This document shows, piece after piece, positions 9,980-22,466 of a stretch of 64,000 nucleotides of DNA. A program made the translations under genes and the position numbers. The stretch is from Sanguinoderma infundibulare. Taxonomy: Eukaryota > Basidiomycota > Agaricomycetes > Polyporales > Polyporaceae. The notes beneath the pieces are model-generated. The model had not been told where the DNA came from, did no database searches, and saw only the letters and a program-made list of their open reading frames with translations. Location of the stretch: assembly GCA_032821775.1 (NCBI GenBank), contig JAVLRN010000006.1:496001-560000 (forward strand). The letters run 5' to 3'. Each line of letters starts with the position of its first letter. Within the stretch, counting starts at the first letter, position 1.

Positions 9980-10993
9980 ATGGACATCCCACCCCCGTCT
10001 CAAGTAGGCCCACGGGACGTCCGCACGGCGATGAACTTCTACGTTCCCATCGGCAACGACGAGCCGTACCAATACGTCTTCACCCCTCCGGACGGCGTCG
10101 CGCACAACAACCTCGGATCCGAGTCCCGCCCAGTCGTCGTGTACGACGTGCGTGGCCGCGAGAGCGAGTACACCTTAGACCAGAACGGCTTCCAGTTCGT
10201 GCGCTGGCCGAGCGTCGAGAAGGCCTTCACTGACCCCGAGACGGTCAAGTCCAAGTACTACGCTGAGGTCGAGGAGCTCCTCAAGTCCGTCACCGGCGCA
10301 AAGCGCATTTTCATATTCGATCATACCATTCGGTAGGTGGCTCCCCGACAATTTCTCTGGAGCGGTTGATGGCTGAACGGCGTCCTTGGCCCAGGCGGAG
10401 TGCCATGACAGAGACCCTCGATAACCTCGGCGCGCGGGGCCCAGTCGTGAGTGTCCATCAACCCCCCACCCCGCCTTCCACCTCCCCCTTCAAAATCGCG
10501 CTGGATATATTACTTACTCACACACCCCCTCCCCTCCCCTCAGGAACGCGTCCACGTCGACCAGACGTACGAAGCCAGCATCGCCCGCGTCCGGCACCAC
10601 CTCCCGTCCGACGCCCCGCGCCTGCTCGCCTCCCGCGTGCGCATCATCAACGTCTGGCGGCCCATCCAGCACCCCGTCGCGCACAAGCCGCTCGCCCTCG
10701 GCGACTGGCGCACCCTCCGGCCCGCCCACGACCTCGTCCCCGTCAAGCTCCTCTACCCGGACCGCGCGGGGAGCACGTTCAGCGTGCGCCACAGCCCCGA
10801 CATGCGCTTCCACTACCTGTCCGGCCAACGTCCGGACGAGGTCGCGCTCATCAAGATCTTCGACTCGGAGGAAGAGGAGGGGCGGGTCGCCCGGCTGACC
10901 CCGCACTCTGCGTTCACGGACCCCGGTGCGGACCCTGACGCGCCTCACAGGCAGTCGATCGAAGTCAGAGCTCTCGTCTTCGATGCGTTGTAA
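9980..10993 (+). CDS. CmcJ/AsaB-like oxygenase (hydroxylase/desaturase family)
   Basis: Exons 9980-10332, 10395-10446 and 10544-10993 give 284 residues from ATG 9980 (MDIPPPSQ). The family groups bacterial CmcJ with fungal AsaB and GA4-desaturase-like proteins that modify small molecules in secondary metabolism; iron dependence is inferred from the family. Diagnostic blocks are the N-terminal MNFYVPIG...PYQYVF, the KRIFIFDHTIRRR helix end, HVDQTYEA (probable metal-ligand His-x-Asp), RVRIINVWRPIQHPVAHKPL, and the C-terminal PHRQSIEVRALVFDAL. Length matches typical fungal members (about 270-300). The first splice rebuilds a split Arg codon; the second is phase 0. No other biosynthetic genes surround it, so its substrate is open. 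Third-exon codon use is strongly G/C-ended, which suggests good expression. Confidence 0.88.
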
Positions 10994-11113
10994 CCTGAGC
11001 GTGTGCTCGACCGATTTGGATGGTACTCGAGGAAAATATATACTTGGATGTTGAGGCGACCCCGAAGGCACCATGTAAACGAGATGTAGTCTACTTCCTG
11101 CATACCTCCGCAG

Positions 11114-11185
11114 CTCTTTGCTAGTCTATCGGTAGCTGACGCACTGGTGAGTGCGCGAACGCGGGGTTCGATTCCCCACCAGGAG
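11114..11185 (+). tRNA. tRNA-like element or tRNA pseudogene
   Basis: The length (72 nt) and both internal promoter boxes fit a tRNA: A box TAGTCTATCGG at 11122-11132 and B box GGTTCGATTCC at 11165-11175. The D stem (GTC/GAC) and T stem (GGGG/CCCC) form. The anticodon arm has only a 4-bp stem with a 6-nt loop, and the acceptor stem holds mismatches. A TTTTT run follows about 25 nt downstream. It may be a decayed tRNA or the head of a tRNA-derived SINE. A cognate amino acid cannot be assigned safely. Confidence 0.5.
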
Positions 11186-11570
11186 TGAATAGTATGTGTG
11201 TGTGTCGATTTTTGGAGCTCCTTCGGCCAACTCAACCACTCGAGGTATTATGTGTCTACGATCATGCATTTTAAAATATGGAAAGCATCTCCTCGCGCTC
11301 GCTCCGGGAGCCAAGGGCGGTAAAACGGGGGTAATCGCCCGTCATATGTCCTACCCTACCAGCCTCCGGAAAAAAACTTCTTAAAGTAAACTGAACGAGG
11401 CACCAGCCTCACCTCGACGCTCGAAGGCAGCTGCTCACTGGCACATCGTACACATCCAGTGTGCCCGATGTATATGATGGAAGTTCAAAGAGGTCAGCCA
11501 AACGGGCGTACTATGCCAGATGTCTGCTTGTTGTCTGACGTGGTACCGACGTTGTAAGCAGCCTCAACAG

Positions 11571-11645
11571 ATCTTCACTAGTCTAGCGGTTGTCCCGGGG
11601 ATTCATCGCCCTGCAGAAGTGGGGTTCGACTCCCCGATAGGCCAA
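11571..11645 (+). tRNA. Second tRNA-like element
   Basis: A box TAGTCTAGCGG (11579-11589) and B box GGTTCGACTCC (11623-11633) are both perfect, with a GGGG/CCCC T stem. The acceptor stem pairs poorly (about 4 of 7) and the D stem does not close, so it is unlikely to be a working tRNA. TTTT follows at about 11666. It lies 460 bp from the similar element at 11114-11185 in the same gene-free interval. Confidence 0.45.
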
Positions 11646-11941
11646 TAGGTCGCCATACGCCCCAAGTCTTTTGCAACTTCCTCAACCCCCTCAGAATGCC
11701 CTCCCCACGTGCAGACAGCTCTCACCAAACCGCCATACATGCACAGCTGCAGACAGACTCAGTCGGACGAATTAAGAGCGGTATATTGCGAAAGGGTAAG
11801 AAAGCGTCCACGAACGTGCTATTGCAATAACGTAAACTAAGAAAAGCTACTGATACAGAGTCCGTATTACTCCGACCGCAGCTTCCACACAGCACCTCGA
11901 CATGACCATCATAATAGCAACGACGTATGCACTCGGGGTCA

Positions 11942-13993
11942 TCACAGCAGGAAGCCGCTCGCACTCATCAGCCCAGAAACCAGCACGGCCACCCACGCCG
12001 CGCTCACCGCGAACTCCTTCGCCACTACACCCCTCGCCCCATTCGCGCTTGACCGGTCCGTGCCCGTGCCCGTCGCGGACCCGCTCACGCTCGCCGCGAC
12101 GGCCCCAATCGTCGGGCTCGGCGCGGGGCCGTTGGCGCCGTTCATAGCCGTCGCCTTGGAAGAGAGCGTCGCGAAGCCCACTGAGGCCGGGCTGGAGCGG
12201 AAGACCGAGTAGACGTTCTTGAGGAACGTGTCGCCGACGATCCACGGCGGCGCGGACGTGCCTGAGGTGTCGAGCGCGAAGAAGCCGCCGACGCAGGTAC
12301 TGCTGCTGAGCTGCATGAGCGCGAAGTCGGCCTGGGAGACGGGCCAGGAGATGGTCGAGGACCCGAAGCGCATCGTCACGTTCACGCTCGAGCTGCAGGC
12401 TGTTCGTTGGTCCAGATCCAGTTTACGTGAGTGAGGGGAGAGACAGGGACGGTCAGAAGGTCATACGGAATCGGGAAAGGACTGCGCATGCTGCGGACGT
12501 ACGATATGAGTAGTAGCCGGCGTTGTCACCTGTCAGTGCCTGGCTGCCAGGGATCTGCGCATAGAGCGCAGAAATGGCGGATGTGGGCCCGCCGACGAGG
12601 GTGGTGCCTGTATCGATGGCGGCGTATGACGCGGATCCAGACGTAAGGTTAACCGAGTTGCCATTGACCGCCAAGCCTACACGCCACCATCAATGAGCAG
12701 GAGGAGAAAACGAAAGCTTCTCGGACATACCAGCGAGCTCTAGAATCCAGTAACCCTCCTGGCCACTGGGGATGGACTGGTAATCGATGTCGCCAGTGTA
12801 TAGCGAGGTGTTGGTGGCACCAAGGTTGAACGTGCCTCCAGGCTCGAGCTGCGACGCCTGGGCATCGTCGACGAAACGCGTGAGCTGGAAGGCCATTAAA
12901 GGCTCGTCGAGAGTGTTGGCGCTGTTGGCGAGTGTCTCCCAGAAGGGAGTGGCGCCGGACGAGGCGATGGTTTGGAAACCGAGGCCCATCAGACCAGACA
13001 CGGGCGAGGAGAGGAGATTTGAAGAAATCTGGGTGACGACGGCTAGAGGGGAACGGTCGGTCAAATGAGGGCTGAGACGGGGAAGGAAAGGGAGGACGAA
13101 CCAAAAGTCTGCGAGCTGACCTCGAAACCAGCCATCTGGACGACGTCTTTACCGAGGGTGCCACGGGCCGCGCCGGACCCATAGCTGATGGAGAATGCGG
13201 TGTTGAGGTTGGTGAATGTTGAGGAGGCTGTAGACAATGATCAGATTTGAGCTCTCAACCAATGGCGACTAACATATCGTGATTCGATGGACAGATACGC
13301 AGTGTCTCTCTCGCAGCGTAGACACATGCGGTGTTACGCGCCTTCAGCAGTGCAAAAGCTCGTGCGACACTGTGTATGCGCCACCCACGCACGATGAAGC
13401 GCAGCATGGGGGGGATAAAGGATTGACCAAAATTGAAGACATGGGGCATTGGAGCCGGTCCATAGCGATGAGGCAAAGGAAGGGAAAGAAAAGACTCACC
13501 ATTAGGGTTAAAGGTGGGGATACCAGCAGAAGAGGTCGAGAGACCGCCGGAAGAGGCAAGCCACAGATCTCTGAGGAGGTGTGAGCAGGAGAAGAGGAAG
13601 AGTATGGAATGAATACGGACGATGAACCAGTGTCGAGGATAACGTTATAAGAGATGGCAGGGGTGCCTACTGCTATTGAGCCATAAAAGCTCGAGTCTGC
13701 GCCCTGGTTCGTAAGACTAGAGGGAGGGGGTAAGCATGCGGTGAAGGGCGGCGAAAAAGGTGGACGCACAGGTTGAAGCCGCTTGCTCGCTTCTGCTGGC
13801 CTGCCCTTGTACCGTATTTGATCTCAAGCAGATCCTTCTGACTCTTTAGCCACTCGGTGCCACTGTGGGCCGGTCTCCGACGAAGAAGAGGAATTGAGCG
13901 TGGTATTGATGGCGCTGGCTGCGGAGCGGCAAGAGAGTCGGGAGCGAGCGAAAGCAGACATGAGAGAGCGAGGGAATACGGCAAGAGATGCAT
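11942..13993 (-). CDS. Secreted aspartic protease (A1 family) with GPI-anchor-like tail
   Basis: Eight exons (13993-13770, 13716-13621, 13570-13500, 13227-13102, 13042-12731, 12676-12503, 12399-11942; the first lobe spans exons 1-4) join in frame to 486 residues. They are counted here as seven segments; a further split is not needed. The product is a pepsin-type endopeptidase. A signal peptide (MHLLPYSLALSCLLSLAPDS) and a propeptide are followed by LTNQGADSSFYGSIAVGTP, the first catalytic motif DTGSSDLWLA (rebuilt exactly by the GTCCGT...CTCAG splice), SISYGSGAARGTLGKD, SGLMGLGF, and the second catalytic motif IDTGTTLVGGP. GDTFLKNVYSVF marks the end of the fold. A Ser/Thr/Gly-rich stretch and a hydrophobic C-terminus (VAVLVSGLMSASGFLL) then suggest GPI attachment, as in yapsins. 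An in-frame ATG at 14032 is an alternative start. Confidence 0.92.
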
Positions 13994-16900
13994 GGCGGGC
14001 CGGAGGGGAGAAGGGAAGGGGTTGGGAGGCAAAACGAAGGATGTGAGAGGAACTGGAAGGAGGATGACCGGGGACGGGAGTGCCGAGTATAAGTAACCAG
14101 CGGAAGCAGCTGCGCACAGCGCGGCGGGCCAAGGATATGATGCTGCTGCGCTGAGTAATGGCGCGGCGCACGATTATCCGCTAAACGTCAACTGGACCTC
14201 CTGGCGGATTTAATGACCGTCCGTGCGGAATGCGAGCTGAAGGAAAGGCGTAGGGTCGAGCAGAAGAGCACGACGGTGCAAGGACGAGGGCAGCGCAGGA
14301 AATCGCAGTGGCCACCAGCGCCCCTTCGACCCGGCGCCCATCCGCAGCCACACCCCGCGCCCGCCACCTTGCCAAGCCCCGTCGATGATTGGACCGGCAT
14401 CCGCCGTCGACCAAGACATTCCACTCTGCTCAGAGCTCTTGCTCCTTGGATATCGTTCTCCAACAGTTCTCCAACGCCGTGTGGTCCACCTTCACCCACC
14501 TCCATGCATTTATCATCGGCCCAGCCATGTCAGCAGGCATTACACCCTCTACTGCGCGCCGCGGGACTTCATGAACTATCCAGACGCTTGAGGCTGTAGC
14601 GGATCTCCTCCGCTGCTGTCTTACCCCCTCGCCAGGCGGCTCGCTCGTGTGGGCTTGTCATCTTCTGCCATCCTTGCACGCTTGGCGCATGCTGGCGTCC
14701 TTGGCTAGTACTAGTCAGCGTGATTAATATCTCGATTCCGTTCCTCTCCGTTGCTACGCAGCTTCTCACGATGCCCAACTAAATACCACCTTTCAGGACC
14801 CCTTCCTCGATTTCTCCGCGGGTAATGACACTGTCCAAGCAATCAGCTGTCCATCCACTCACGGACGAATCTCCAGGTACGACAATCCCATAAATACTCA
14901 TTCTCTGAAAATCTGCTTCCGATGTTACCAACAGACACCCATCCGCAGCACGAATCCTTGTAAGTATGCTTCGGTACCTTACTGCGATGCCGATCATCGC
15001 CTCCATTATCGCTCTTATCGTCCTACTCGCGTACACTTGTCCCATCGTCTGACCTGGTCTCGATAACCACGAGTTGTCTTGTTCGGACCCACGATCTGTC
15101 ATCTGCTGCGCACGCGAGTGTGCAGGCAAAATGCTCCACGACGCTTGCCTTCCTGCTCTCGTGGAGCAATCGTGGAGCTCGAAAAACCTTTCTCCGTTGA
15201 CGACCAATTCCCAGACTTAAGCGTTGAGCTTGAATTCGTATCCAAGTCGGGTATGTTTTGCATGAGAAGCAAGCGAATGGGTCTCCATGACGCTACGCTT
15301 CCGTGTAGGCTCATCCGCAATGTGTGGTGCGGCTGCGGCTTACGGTATTGTATTGTACGAAACGCCCACCGACGTCATGCGAAGCCAGAACCGGTCATAG
15401 AACGGAGGTGCGCTGTCCATCCCTTGAACTCGTCCACCAGGCTTACCGCCCGGATGCACTTCAACAGGACGCCACCTAGCCGAGACATGCTTGGTCCTGT
15501 CGGAGATGTCGAAAATTCAGGCGGCGGCAGAGGATCCTCGATGACATCACGGAGGCTTTGGTGGACCAGTTGTTCGGGACCAATTCTTTCCAAGACTATA
15601 GCCGGTAAACCTTCTTGCCCAGTGACACTCTTTTCCTCTTAGTCAAGTACTGAGCTGGCGGCACCATCCCGTGGTCCAACTAAGTGATTGCTTCTCCACG
15701 TCTGGGAGAAATCTTAGATGCGTTTCAGGCCATGGAACACCTGATCGGAGTCATTGATTGTGAGCAAAGAAGCAACTACAGGTGAAACTCGTTTTGAACG
15801 GGCTTCCATGGGGTGATACCATTGCTCCTACTATGTTTTTGTTCCTTCGAGCCGTTCGGCGGTCCTTAAGGACGTGGTGTTCATCAAGGAGCTGGGCGGT
15901 TTCGAAGCTGTGGACAAAGCACTAGGCGTGTCGGTGGAAGCCTTCGAATCCTTGCATTGCTGGAGAGAAAGCATGGGAAACTATCGTACCCGGACATCCG
16001 GTGAGTTTGATTTCGATGTCCATTCTGTTCGCCGTGGGTTCAAGTTCTGGTACTGAAGCGTTTGTTGTATAGGGTTCTATAGATGACCCGATCACACAGA
16101 CTGGGCTCAGGACCCTCTTGAATTTGATTTCTCGGGAACTGTGATGAAGGCATTCGGGCCGCCACAGCGTAATCAGAATCCTTCCCATGTCCACCCGCGT
16201 GCCTTCTTTCTCAGACGCGGAGCTGCTCGAGTGGACGGCGAGGCGGATTACCCTGGAACAGGTCAAGGTGCCTTGTGCACATTGCGGTGTGTTGTTCCTG
16301 CAGCAGCAGTAGCTCACATGTGCCCGTGGGAGTAACGTCAACCCTGAATCCTCGCGACCTCGAGCACGTTTGGGCCTCGGTTTCAACGGGGAAGGTTGCT
16401 TCGTCTCCGTCAGTCCTATGCTTCGAAATAATTTATCAAAGGCCCAGTATCAATTTATTATATTCCCGAACTCTCACATCTTGCGCGTCCGTCCCGCACT
16501 CCAAGATACCCGTGGCACCAATACGGACCGTCGCCATCGCTATGGTGTACAAGCCTCATTGCGACGCTTCCCCCTTCCCTCCATCTTTCTCTGGGACACA
16601 AGATGCCCGGGCATTTGCGTTCCGTCCGTGCAACTGAGCTCGCCTCGTGACTGGACGCTGTCGCGGTGTCGGTATGGATCACCATGTAAGACGCGCAGCG
16701 GCGCGGAACGCCCGGAATCGCTCACGGCCCTGGGATCCATATTGGAGGACGACACGGCGCAGGTGGAGACCACAGCTGGCGCAGTTCACCATGCGCTGCC
16801 CTCGAAATGCATGGCAACATCGCTGGAGGACGCGTGGTAGACACGCAGCGTGTTGCAGGACCCGTTGCAGTGTTCTCGAGATGCCGTTCTGCGTGGTGAT

Positions 16901-17739
16901 CGACACGCATATTTCAATATTCCAAGCGATTTTGATCGTGTTACGTTAAGCACTGAGCAGCGGCTCGGGGACTGAGATTCTTCATACCTGACGGGTCGTC
17001 TATTGAACTTTCCGCGGACTTCCACCATTCGGACGACCTTGGAGTCGTTCTCATTGTACACGAGATCTGACCGCTCATGGTGATCGTAAGTCAGTGTCAC
17101 TCCGACGCTTTCAATGCAATCATGTCGACGGAGTCTGGTATGCTTGTGTCGTTGTTCAGCGTCAAGGCAAGCGAACGAGTCTTCCCTTGACTATAGTAAC
17201 GATGGCTTTTCGATGGTAAAATGTGTGTGATTGCCAAGGCCCAAGGGCACAGCAAGTTGATTGGGACACCACGAGGCTTTAGCGCATACACCGAGGGACG
17301 CCGACGTTCACCGCTCCACATCGGTACGAGCGTCCGAAACGCTATCGCATCATCGCACGGTCGACTGGCACTGCGAAGGATCTCTCGCCAAAGAACCTTT
17401 GCTGCTTTGCCTTCATGGGTCATTGGAGTAATATGTCCAAGAAAATCAAGAAATGCATTCGATCAGCGAAGTCGTAAACGCAAAATGCTACAATCAAGAA
17501 ACGCTCTCGTTCTGTTATTCAAAATCAGGATTCGCTCTTCCGATCGTCTAAAGGGGAAGGATCCACGCTCCAATCCAGATGATGAGGCACGAACTGAGGC
17601 GAGGCGGGACACATGCTGGCGTCATCAATGTCCGAGTCTGAAACGCTGAGATCAGTCCGCAAAACAGCCGACTCCCTGGATCCCCATCTCGCACCTATGA
17701 TTGGCTTGCAGAGCCAGCCACGGCTGAATGTTTCCATGT
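13994..17739. other. Gene-poor stretch
   Basis: No reading frame here shows convincing domains or an exon chain. Small open frames exist, such as minus 14779-15207 (142 codons), plus 15079-15642, and a 41-codon plus-strand frame at 16188 containing PCAHCG. A phrase VLKDVVFIKELGGF near 15865 is faintly reminiscent of the DEVVFIGD block of the F-box-like copies, so part of it may be old F-box debris. The first 100 bases next to 13993 should hold the protease promoter; a TATA-like TTATACT lies on the minus strand near 14088-14094. Confidence 0.4.
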
Positions 17740-18652
17740 CTAGTAGTTCCCCGACGGCCCGGCTCCGTCCTCGTCGCAGTCGGAGTCGTCCTTGCCACCA
17801 GACCGCGACAGCGACCCGCGGGACTTGCGCGTGCCCGCAGGCGAGCGGATGCGCTGCTTGGCGTCCGGTCCACGGCGGATCGGGAACGGGTCGTAGACGC
17901 ACTCTTCTCCGTAACGCTGGCAGTTGGTGCACGGCCGCGCGCCGTCGCAACGGAATTTGCGGCGTCGGCTGCAAAATGTGGGTCGTGGTGAGCATGGGCA
18001 GACGTAATCCCCGGCAGAGTGCGTACCAATAGCTGCAAGCTATGAAGACGCGCTCGCGCGGCTTGCCGTCCACGGTGAGAGGTTGGGTAGTGTGATCGAG
18101 GCGAGGAGGTGCGGTGAGATGGGAGCTGTTCCCGGCATGCGGTACGGGCACGGAAGAGGCGGGGAAGGGGGGGTAGCCCATGGCGGGGACACTGGCTCCC
18201 TGAGTAGAAGAACCGGGAGAGCGCTGAAGAGGTTGGGGATAATACGCAGGCGCGACTCCCCCGTGAATGGTCGGGCCGTGGCCGGGGGTTGAGTAAGAGG
18301 GCTGGGAGGGGTAGGGGTCTGTGGGCGCTGCGCCAGCGTATTGTGCATAGCTGGACGGTAATCCACGAGCATGACCAGAGGGATACGTGGCATGTGCATG
18401 AGGCACAGATGGCATTCCATAAGTCGTTTGTAACCCCTGCTGGAACCCGGAACGGTCCGGTCCCGGTGTATGGGGGTTAGGGACGGTGGCGTCGGAAGAA
18501 TACCGTGGGTATCCATTCCTGTCAGAGTACACAGATGGATCTAACCACATTGTGGCGTTCTCGACAGAGTCCCGCCAAGAGCGATCTTCATTCGGAGTGG
18601 ACCACGGTTGGTTAGCAGAAGAGCTGTTGTTTTGCATGTATGACGATGTCAA
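17740..18652 (-). CDS. Short Zn(II)2Cys6 protein with C-terminal zinc cluster
   Basis: Exons 18652-18027 and 17968-17740 give 284 residues. The GTACGC...TGCAG intron splits the second Cys codon of the cluster. The cluster, ACSYCRRRKFRCDGARPCTN then CQRYGEEC, has spacing C-x2-C-x6-C-x5-C-x2-C-x6-C and starts at about residue 205. The first 190 residues are Pro/Ser/Tyr/Gly-rich and probably disordered, which could be an activation region. The lead-in QPLTVDGKPRER and the trailing RRGPD...RIRSPAGTRKSR are shared with the proteins at 2-357 and 21569-22466. The end is acidic (DDSDCDED). No fungal_trans domain is present. Presumably a nuclear DNA-binding regulator; target unknown. ATG 18637 is an alternative start. 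Confidence 0.85.
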
Positions 18653-21568
18653 GCGTACAAGGAATACGGAAGCGTTGGATGAGCGAAGGGAGGGAATGTC
18701 AGCTTTGGCGATGGACTCTGGATACGAAATGCGAGCAGGTTATGTACCTATGCTGTATGTGTGGGCGCAGCCCTGTGCTCGAAAACACTGCGGTCTTGAC
18801 CGTTTCCTAACTCTTGGCCGTCCCAGCACGGAGAGCGAGCGTGTCACCGATACATTGAAGGCGATGATTGGGATACATGGATGGTGCTGTACGAATGTCG
18901 GGTTGGAGTTGGCGTCTCCTACCATATTGTGCATTTGCAATAGCACGATCCGAGTCACAGAGGCGCTGGAAAGTGGTCGTAACGTAAAGTCATGGACACC
19001 ATGTGGTATGTGCTACCAACCACTAACCTCCTGTCGCCTTGCGCTGCTGGGCCACGCCAGTATCGACTAATTTGTCAATTTGCCACACTACACGTATTGC
19101 GATTCTGTGGGCTGGGCTACCGTAAACCCGAAGGGGGCTGTGCATGCTTCGAAGTGCTGTTAGGCCTCCCCAGCCACACGATCGCAGTATGAATCATCCC
19201 CGAAGGACATACCCGGCTCAGATGCGTGAGTCCGAAAATGATAAATGACCTGCAATTGCAACTTACGGCGCAATTGCTGAAAAGCAGCATCCTCTTTGCA
19301 TGTAACTGGTCCGCCCCGATCATAGGTGCCATGTCCAATGTCTTGAATTTGAGCATTTGACCACAGATCCGGAGATTTTACAGGTACTGTTTTCGAGCAA
19401 GCGTCATCTGTTAGAGTTCAACCGTCAAAATAGGCAAGTCAAATTGGCAACCATCTGATTGACCGTTGAAGTGTCTGCGCCGAGGTTTACCGGTCGCATA
19501 TGGTCCACGACAACTGGATCCTGCCTTCGGCCTGTACGCGTAGACCTTATCACGAACCTCATCAGTTTCAATGACAGGACCTTTCGCTCACCTATACATG
19601 AATCTGAATCTCTGTACGTGTCTTCCTGATCTCGCTGATGCTGACGGGAAGCTTCAATTTCTCACACGAGCAGGCATCTCCCTTCGTTTGGAGGTACCGG
19701 CCATACCTCGAACAATCATGATCGTATCGAGGGTCGAGACCAAAGTACATGTTGACGGCTCAACCGCATAAAACGTCGGTCAACATAGAGACGCAGAACC
19801 GTCTTGGAAACTCACTCACTATATTTAGACCCTTGAACATGTCGGTGCACGTTCCTTTGCCGCCTTCCTGTGGGTCGTCGCTACTGGACGGTAAACACAC
19901 GTGGCGGCGTCAATAACATAGTATCTCAAAAACCGCACGGGACATACCTTACATCACAGAATGCTCGCAAAAGCATCAAAACAGGGTACTATCACGATGA
20001 TTCGGCCATGACTTTGTGCCATAACACGAGAGTATCAGACGTGGACCTGCCAGCAGAAACCGGCGCTTCTGGGACTCGGAGACGCTTAGGGCGCTTAGGA
20101 CACTGCAACCAGTGGCAGTGCTACCCTAGTCCGACCGAATCGGGGATCCCCATACGTCTCTTCCCTTGACATCTCCTTGAGGCGGCATAAATCCATGCAC
20201 GGCATCTACAGCTGTTTAGAAAAGGTACACGCAGCTTCCGTTTTGCATCCACGAGATCCGGGCAGCATCCTCATGCAGTGTTTCCCACAGGATCGCGTAG
20301 GCACTGCGAAGCTAGCCTCCCGTCATTCAACCTTCAAGTCGACACACGTGAGTGCGAACAAAGTCGGAAGGCGTCGGGCCTTCTCCGCAAATCTGGCTCC
20401 AGGCTATGTCTGTCTCCTATTGCTGGCATAGCATCGTTGGTTTTTAGGGTAGTTGGTCCATCAAACCGCGATATCGCTAACGTAACATGCGGCGATCCTG
20501 ACGACCGCCACGATCGGCTTATACGGGGCTGATGATGATCCTCCTTTTATGTGGCAGAGTAACGCTCTCCGGCTCCGAGTCTTTCGGAGCTAACACCGCA
20601 TAGTTGCGTCGCAACCCGGGCCAATGGTTTGGGGCGGAACTGCCCTCCGCCATTCAGTGAGTATGGTAAGGCTCTGGGGCATGGCAACACCATCCTATAC
20701 TCGCCCCATATGATGGCTGGTCCGAGATGTCATTAAATTCTAAACTCAGCACTCACGAGTAACGGATTCCCTGGGACAGAGAACAGCCCGTAGCCAGCAT
20801 TTATGGTGTGGATGTTGAGTACTACATGCTGGGGTCTCACACGTGCCAGCCTCGCGGCCTCCCCGGAGACCGTCGCACAGACATGGATGGAAAACGCCGT
20901 GAATTAAACTGTAACCACAGGAGAAGACAGTGCGAGACGTTTTCAAGTCGGTAACGGTCGATGTCCTCCACATTGGTTTTCAAGGTTCGACGAGTACAAC
21001 TGCATCTGCCCATCTCGCCGAGTTACGAGAGGCGCGCCGCCATGACGCTGTATGGACTCAGGATAATCGGAGATTAGTCCTGGCGAATTGACCGGAGGTT
21101 ACAGCGTCCGTGGCGGAGAAATGCACAGAAGCGTGAATAAACGCTTACACAACTGTTCCTCTTTGGAGTTCTCGCGCGATTGGACGTATTGGCTTGGGCC
21201 AGTGGAGAAGTTCGCAAGGCAAGCATAGCATTGTCTGCATATTCAACGAAATAGCCATTGCCACACGAGCGATATGGGACGACAGTAATATCACCAGATA
21301 ATACCATCGAAACGGGAATGTGCGAAGAGCAAAAGATTTCGGAGGCCATGGAAAGCACGAACGAGATACATGTTTGTCCGAATAGGAATCGTGCAGTGAC
21401 GGCCAAAGTGCTGGCCCGGTGCCTCGAAACGCATAGGAATAGCCGGCACAGCGGCGCCGGGTGTGTCGTCCCTGGAAGACTTGCCGTCAGCTTCAGAGTC
21501 GCGATCAAACACTCTTGAGAACGTCGTACGGGAACAGTTATGGACGCTATGATTCCTGGGTAGGCCGG
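18653..21568. other. Gene-poor stretch
   Basis: Only short frames occur; none has recognisable motifs or a linked exon series. GC content looks closer to 50 percent than in the genes, and frames change often, as expected for decayed sequence. I see no terminal repeats or transposase motifs that would name an element. Confidence 0.4.
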
Positions 21569-22466
21569 TCATGAGATGCGCGGGGTACGTTCCTTGCGTA
21601 CCGCGGGCCTTCGGGGCTTCCGTTGACCAACCGGAGACCGAATGCGTGGTGCCTTGTCCTGCCCCCGCCGTCTCGGTGCACACTCGTAGGAACAAAACAC
21701 ACCCTGGTCCGCCACCCGCTCGCATTGGTAGCACGACGGGCGAGCTCCGTCGCACCGGAGCTTTCGCAGCCGACTATAAACCGGGAGGGAGAACGTTAGC
21801 ATGTCTGAGTAGACAGAAATGGAATGCCAAGACCCACCAGCGGTCGCACGCGACGTACACACGGTCGCGCGGCTTGCCGTCGACGGTCAAGGGTTGGTCT
21901 GCGGCGAGCGGGATCTTGGACTTCTGGCGGCGCGCGAGGCTCGCGTTCGTCGAGACGCTCTCCGTGTCTGTGGTTGCAGGCGAAGACGGGATCGACGGCT
22001 CACAACCAAGACCGAAGTCTGGGAAGGACTGGTGCATGGGAAGAGGAGGAGACGGTTCTTCGTGGAACATGGGAGAAGGATCTCGGTGGAGAAGAGGTGA
22101 CGGTTCTCCGTATGGCACGGGGGAAGGTCCCCGGCGGGATACGGCGGGTGCATACGTGTTGTGGCGAGAGAGCGGACTTGGAGTCACAAGGCAATTTGAG
22201 TGCGCGCCGGGCGCGCCGATGTGATTTTGATATTGGTACATGGTGGAGACTCCTTGGTGGTAGGCGGGGGCGAAGGAATCGAAGGACGGGTCGACGAAAG
22301 TGCAGGCGTCGGTCGAGTAGTGAGATAATCTGAGGGCGTCAGAGTAGACCTCCGTGGGCCAGCCGTTCCCCTGGACAGATAATGCATCGAGCCAGGAGAC
22401 GAGGTACTCTCCAGATTCGGGGTGGGGTGTATTGGAGGAGCTCGCGTAAGGGTGACTGCGTTGCAT
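21569..22466 (-). CDS. Short Zn(II)2Cys6 protein with C-terminal zinc cluster
   Basis: Exons 22466-21838 and 21773-21569 give 277 residues; the GTGGGT...TATAG intron again splits the second cluster Cys codon, the same position as in the two relatives. The cluster reads ACDRCRLRKLRCDGARPS then CYQCERVADQGVFC (C-x2-C-x6-C-x6-C-x2-C-x9-C), beginning near residue 206. QPLTVDGKPRDR precedes it and RRRGQDKAPRIRSPVGQRK follows. About residues 110-145 contain four short PSP repeats (GPSPVPYG, EPSPLLHR, DPSPMFHE, EPSPPLPM), visible in DNA as degenerate 24-27-nt units. Role as a nuclear regulator is inferred from the domain only. The start at 22466 is the first ATG of the open frame. Confidence 0.85.

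Noticed and set aside
10514..11074. Long minus-strand frame opposite the oxygenase
   Set aside because: Mirror frame caused by G/C-ended codons of the real exon; Asp/Arg/Val-rich without motifs.
16188..16313. Small CxxC peptide (PCAHCG)
   Set aside because: 41 codons, no partner exons, one CxxC only.
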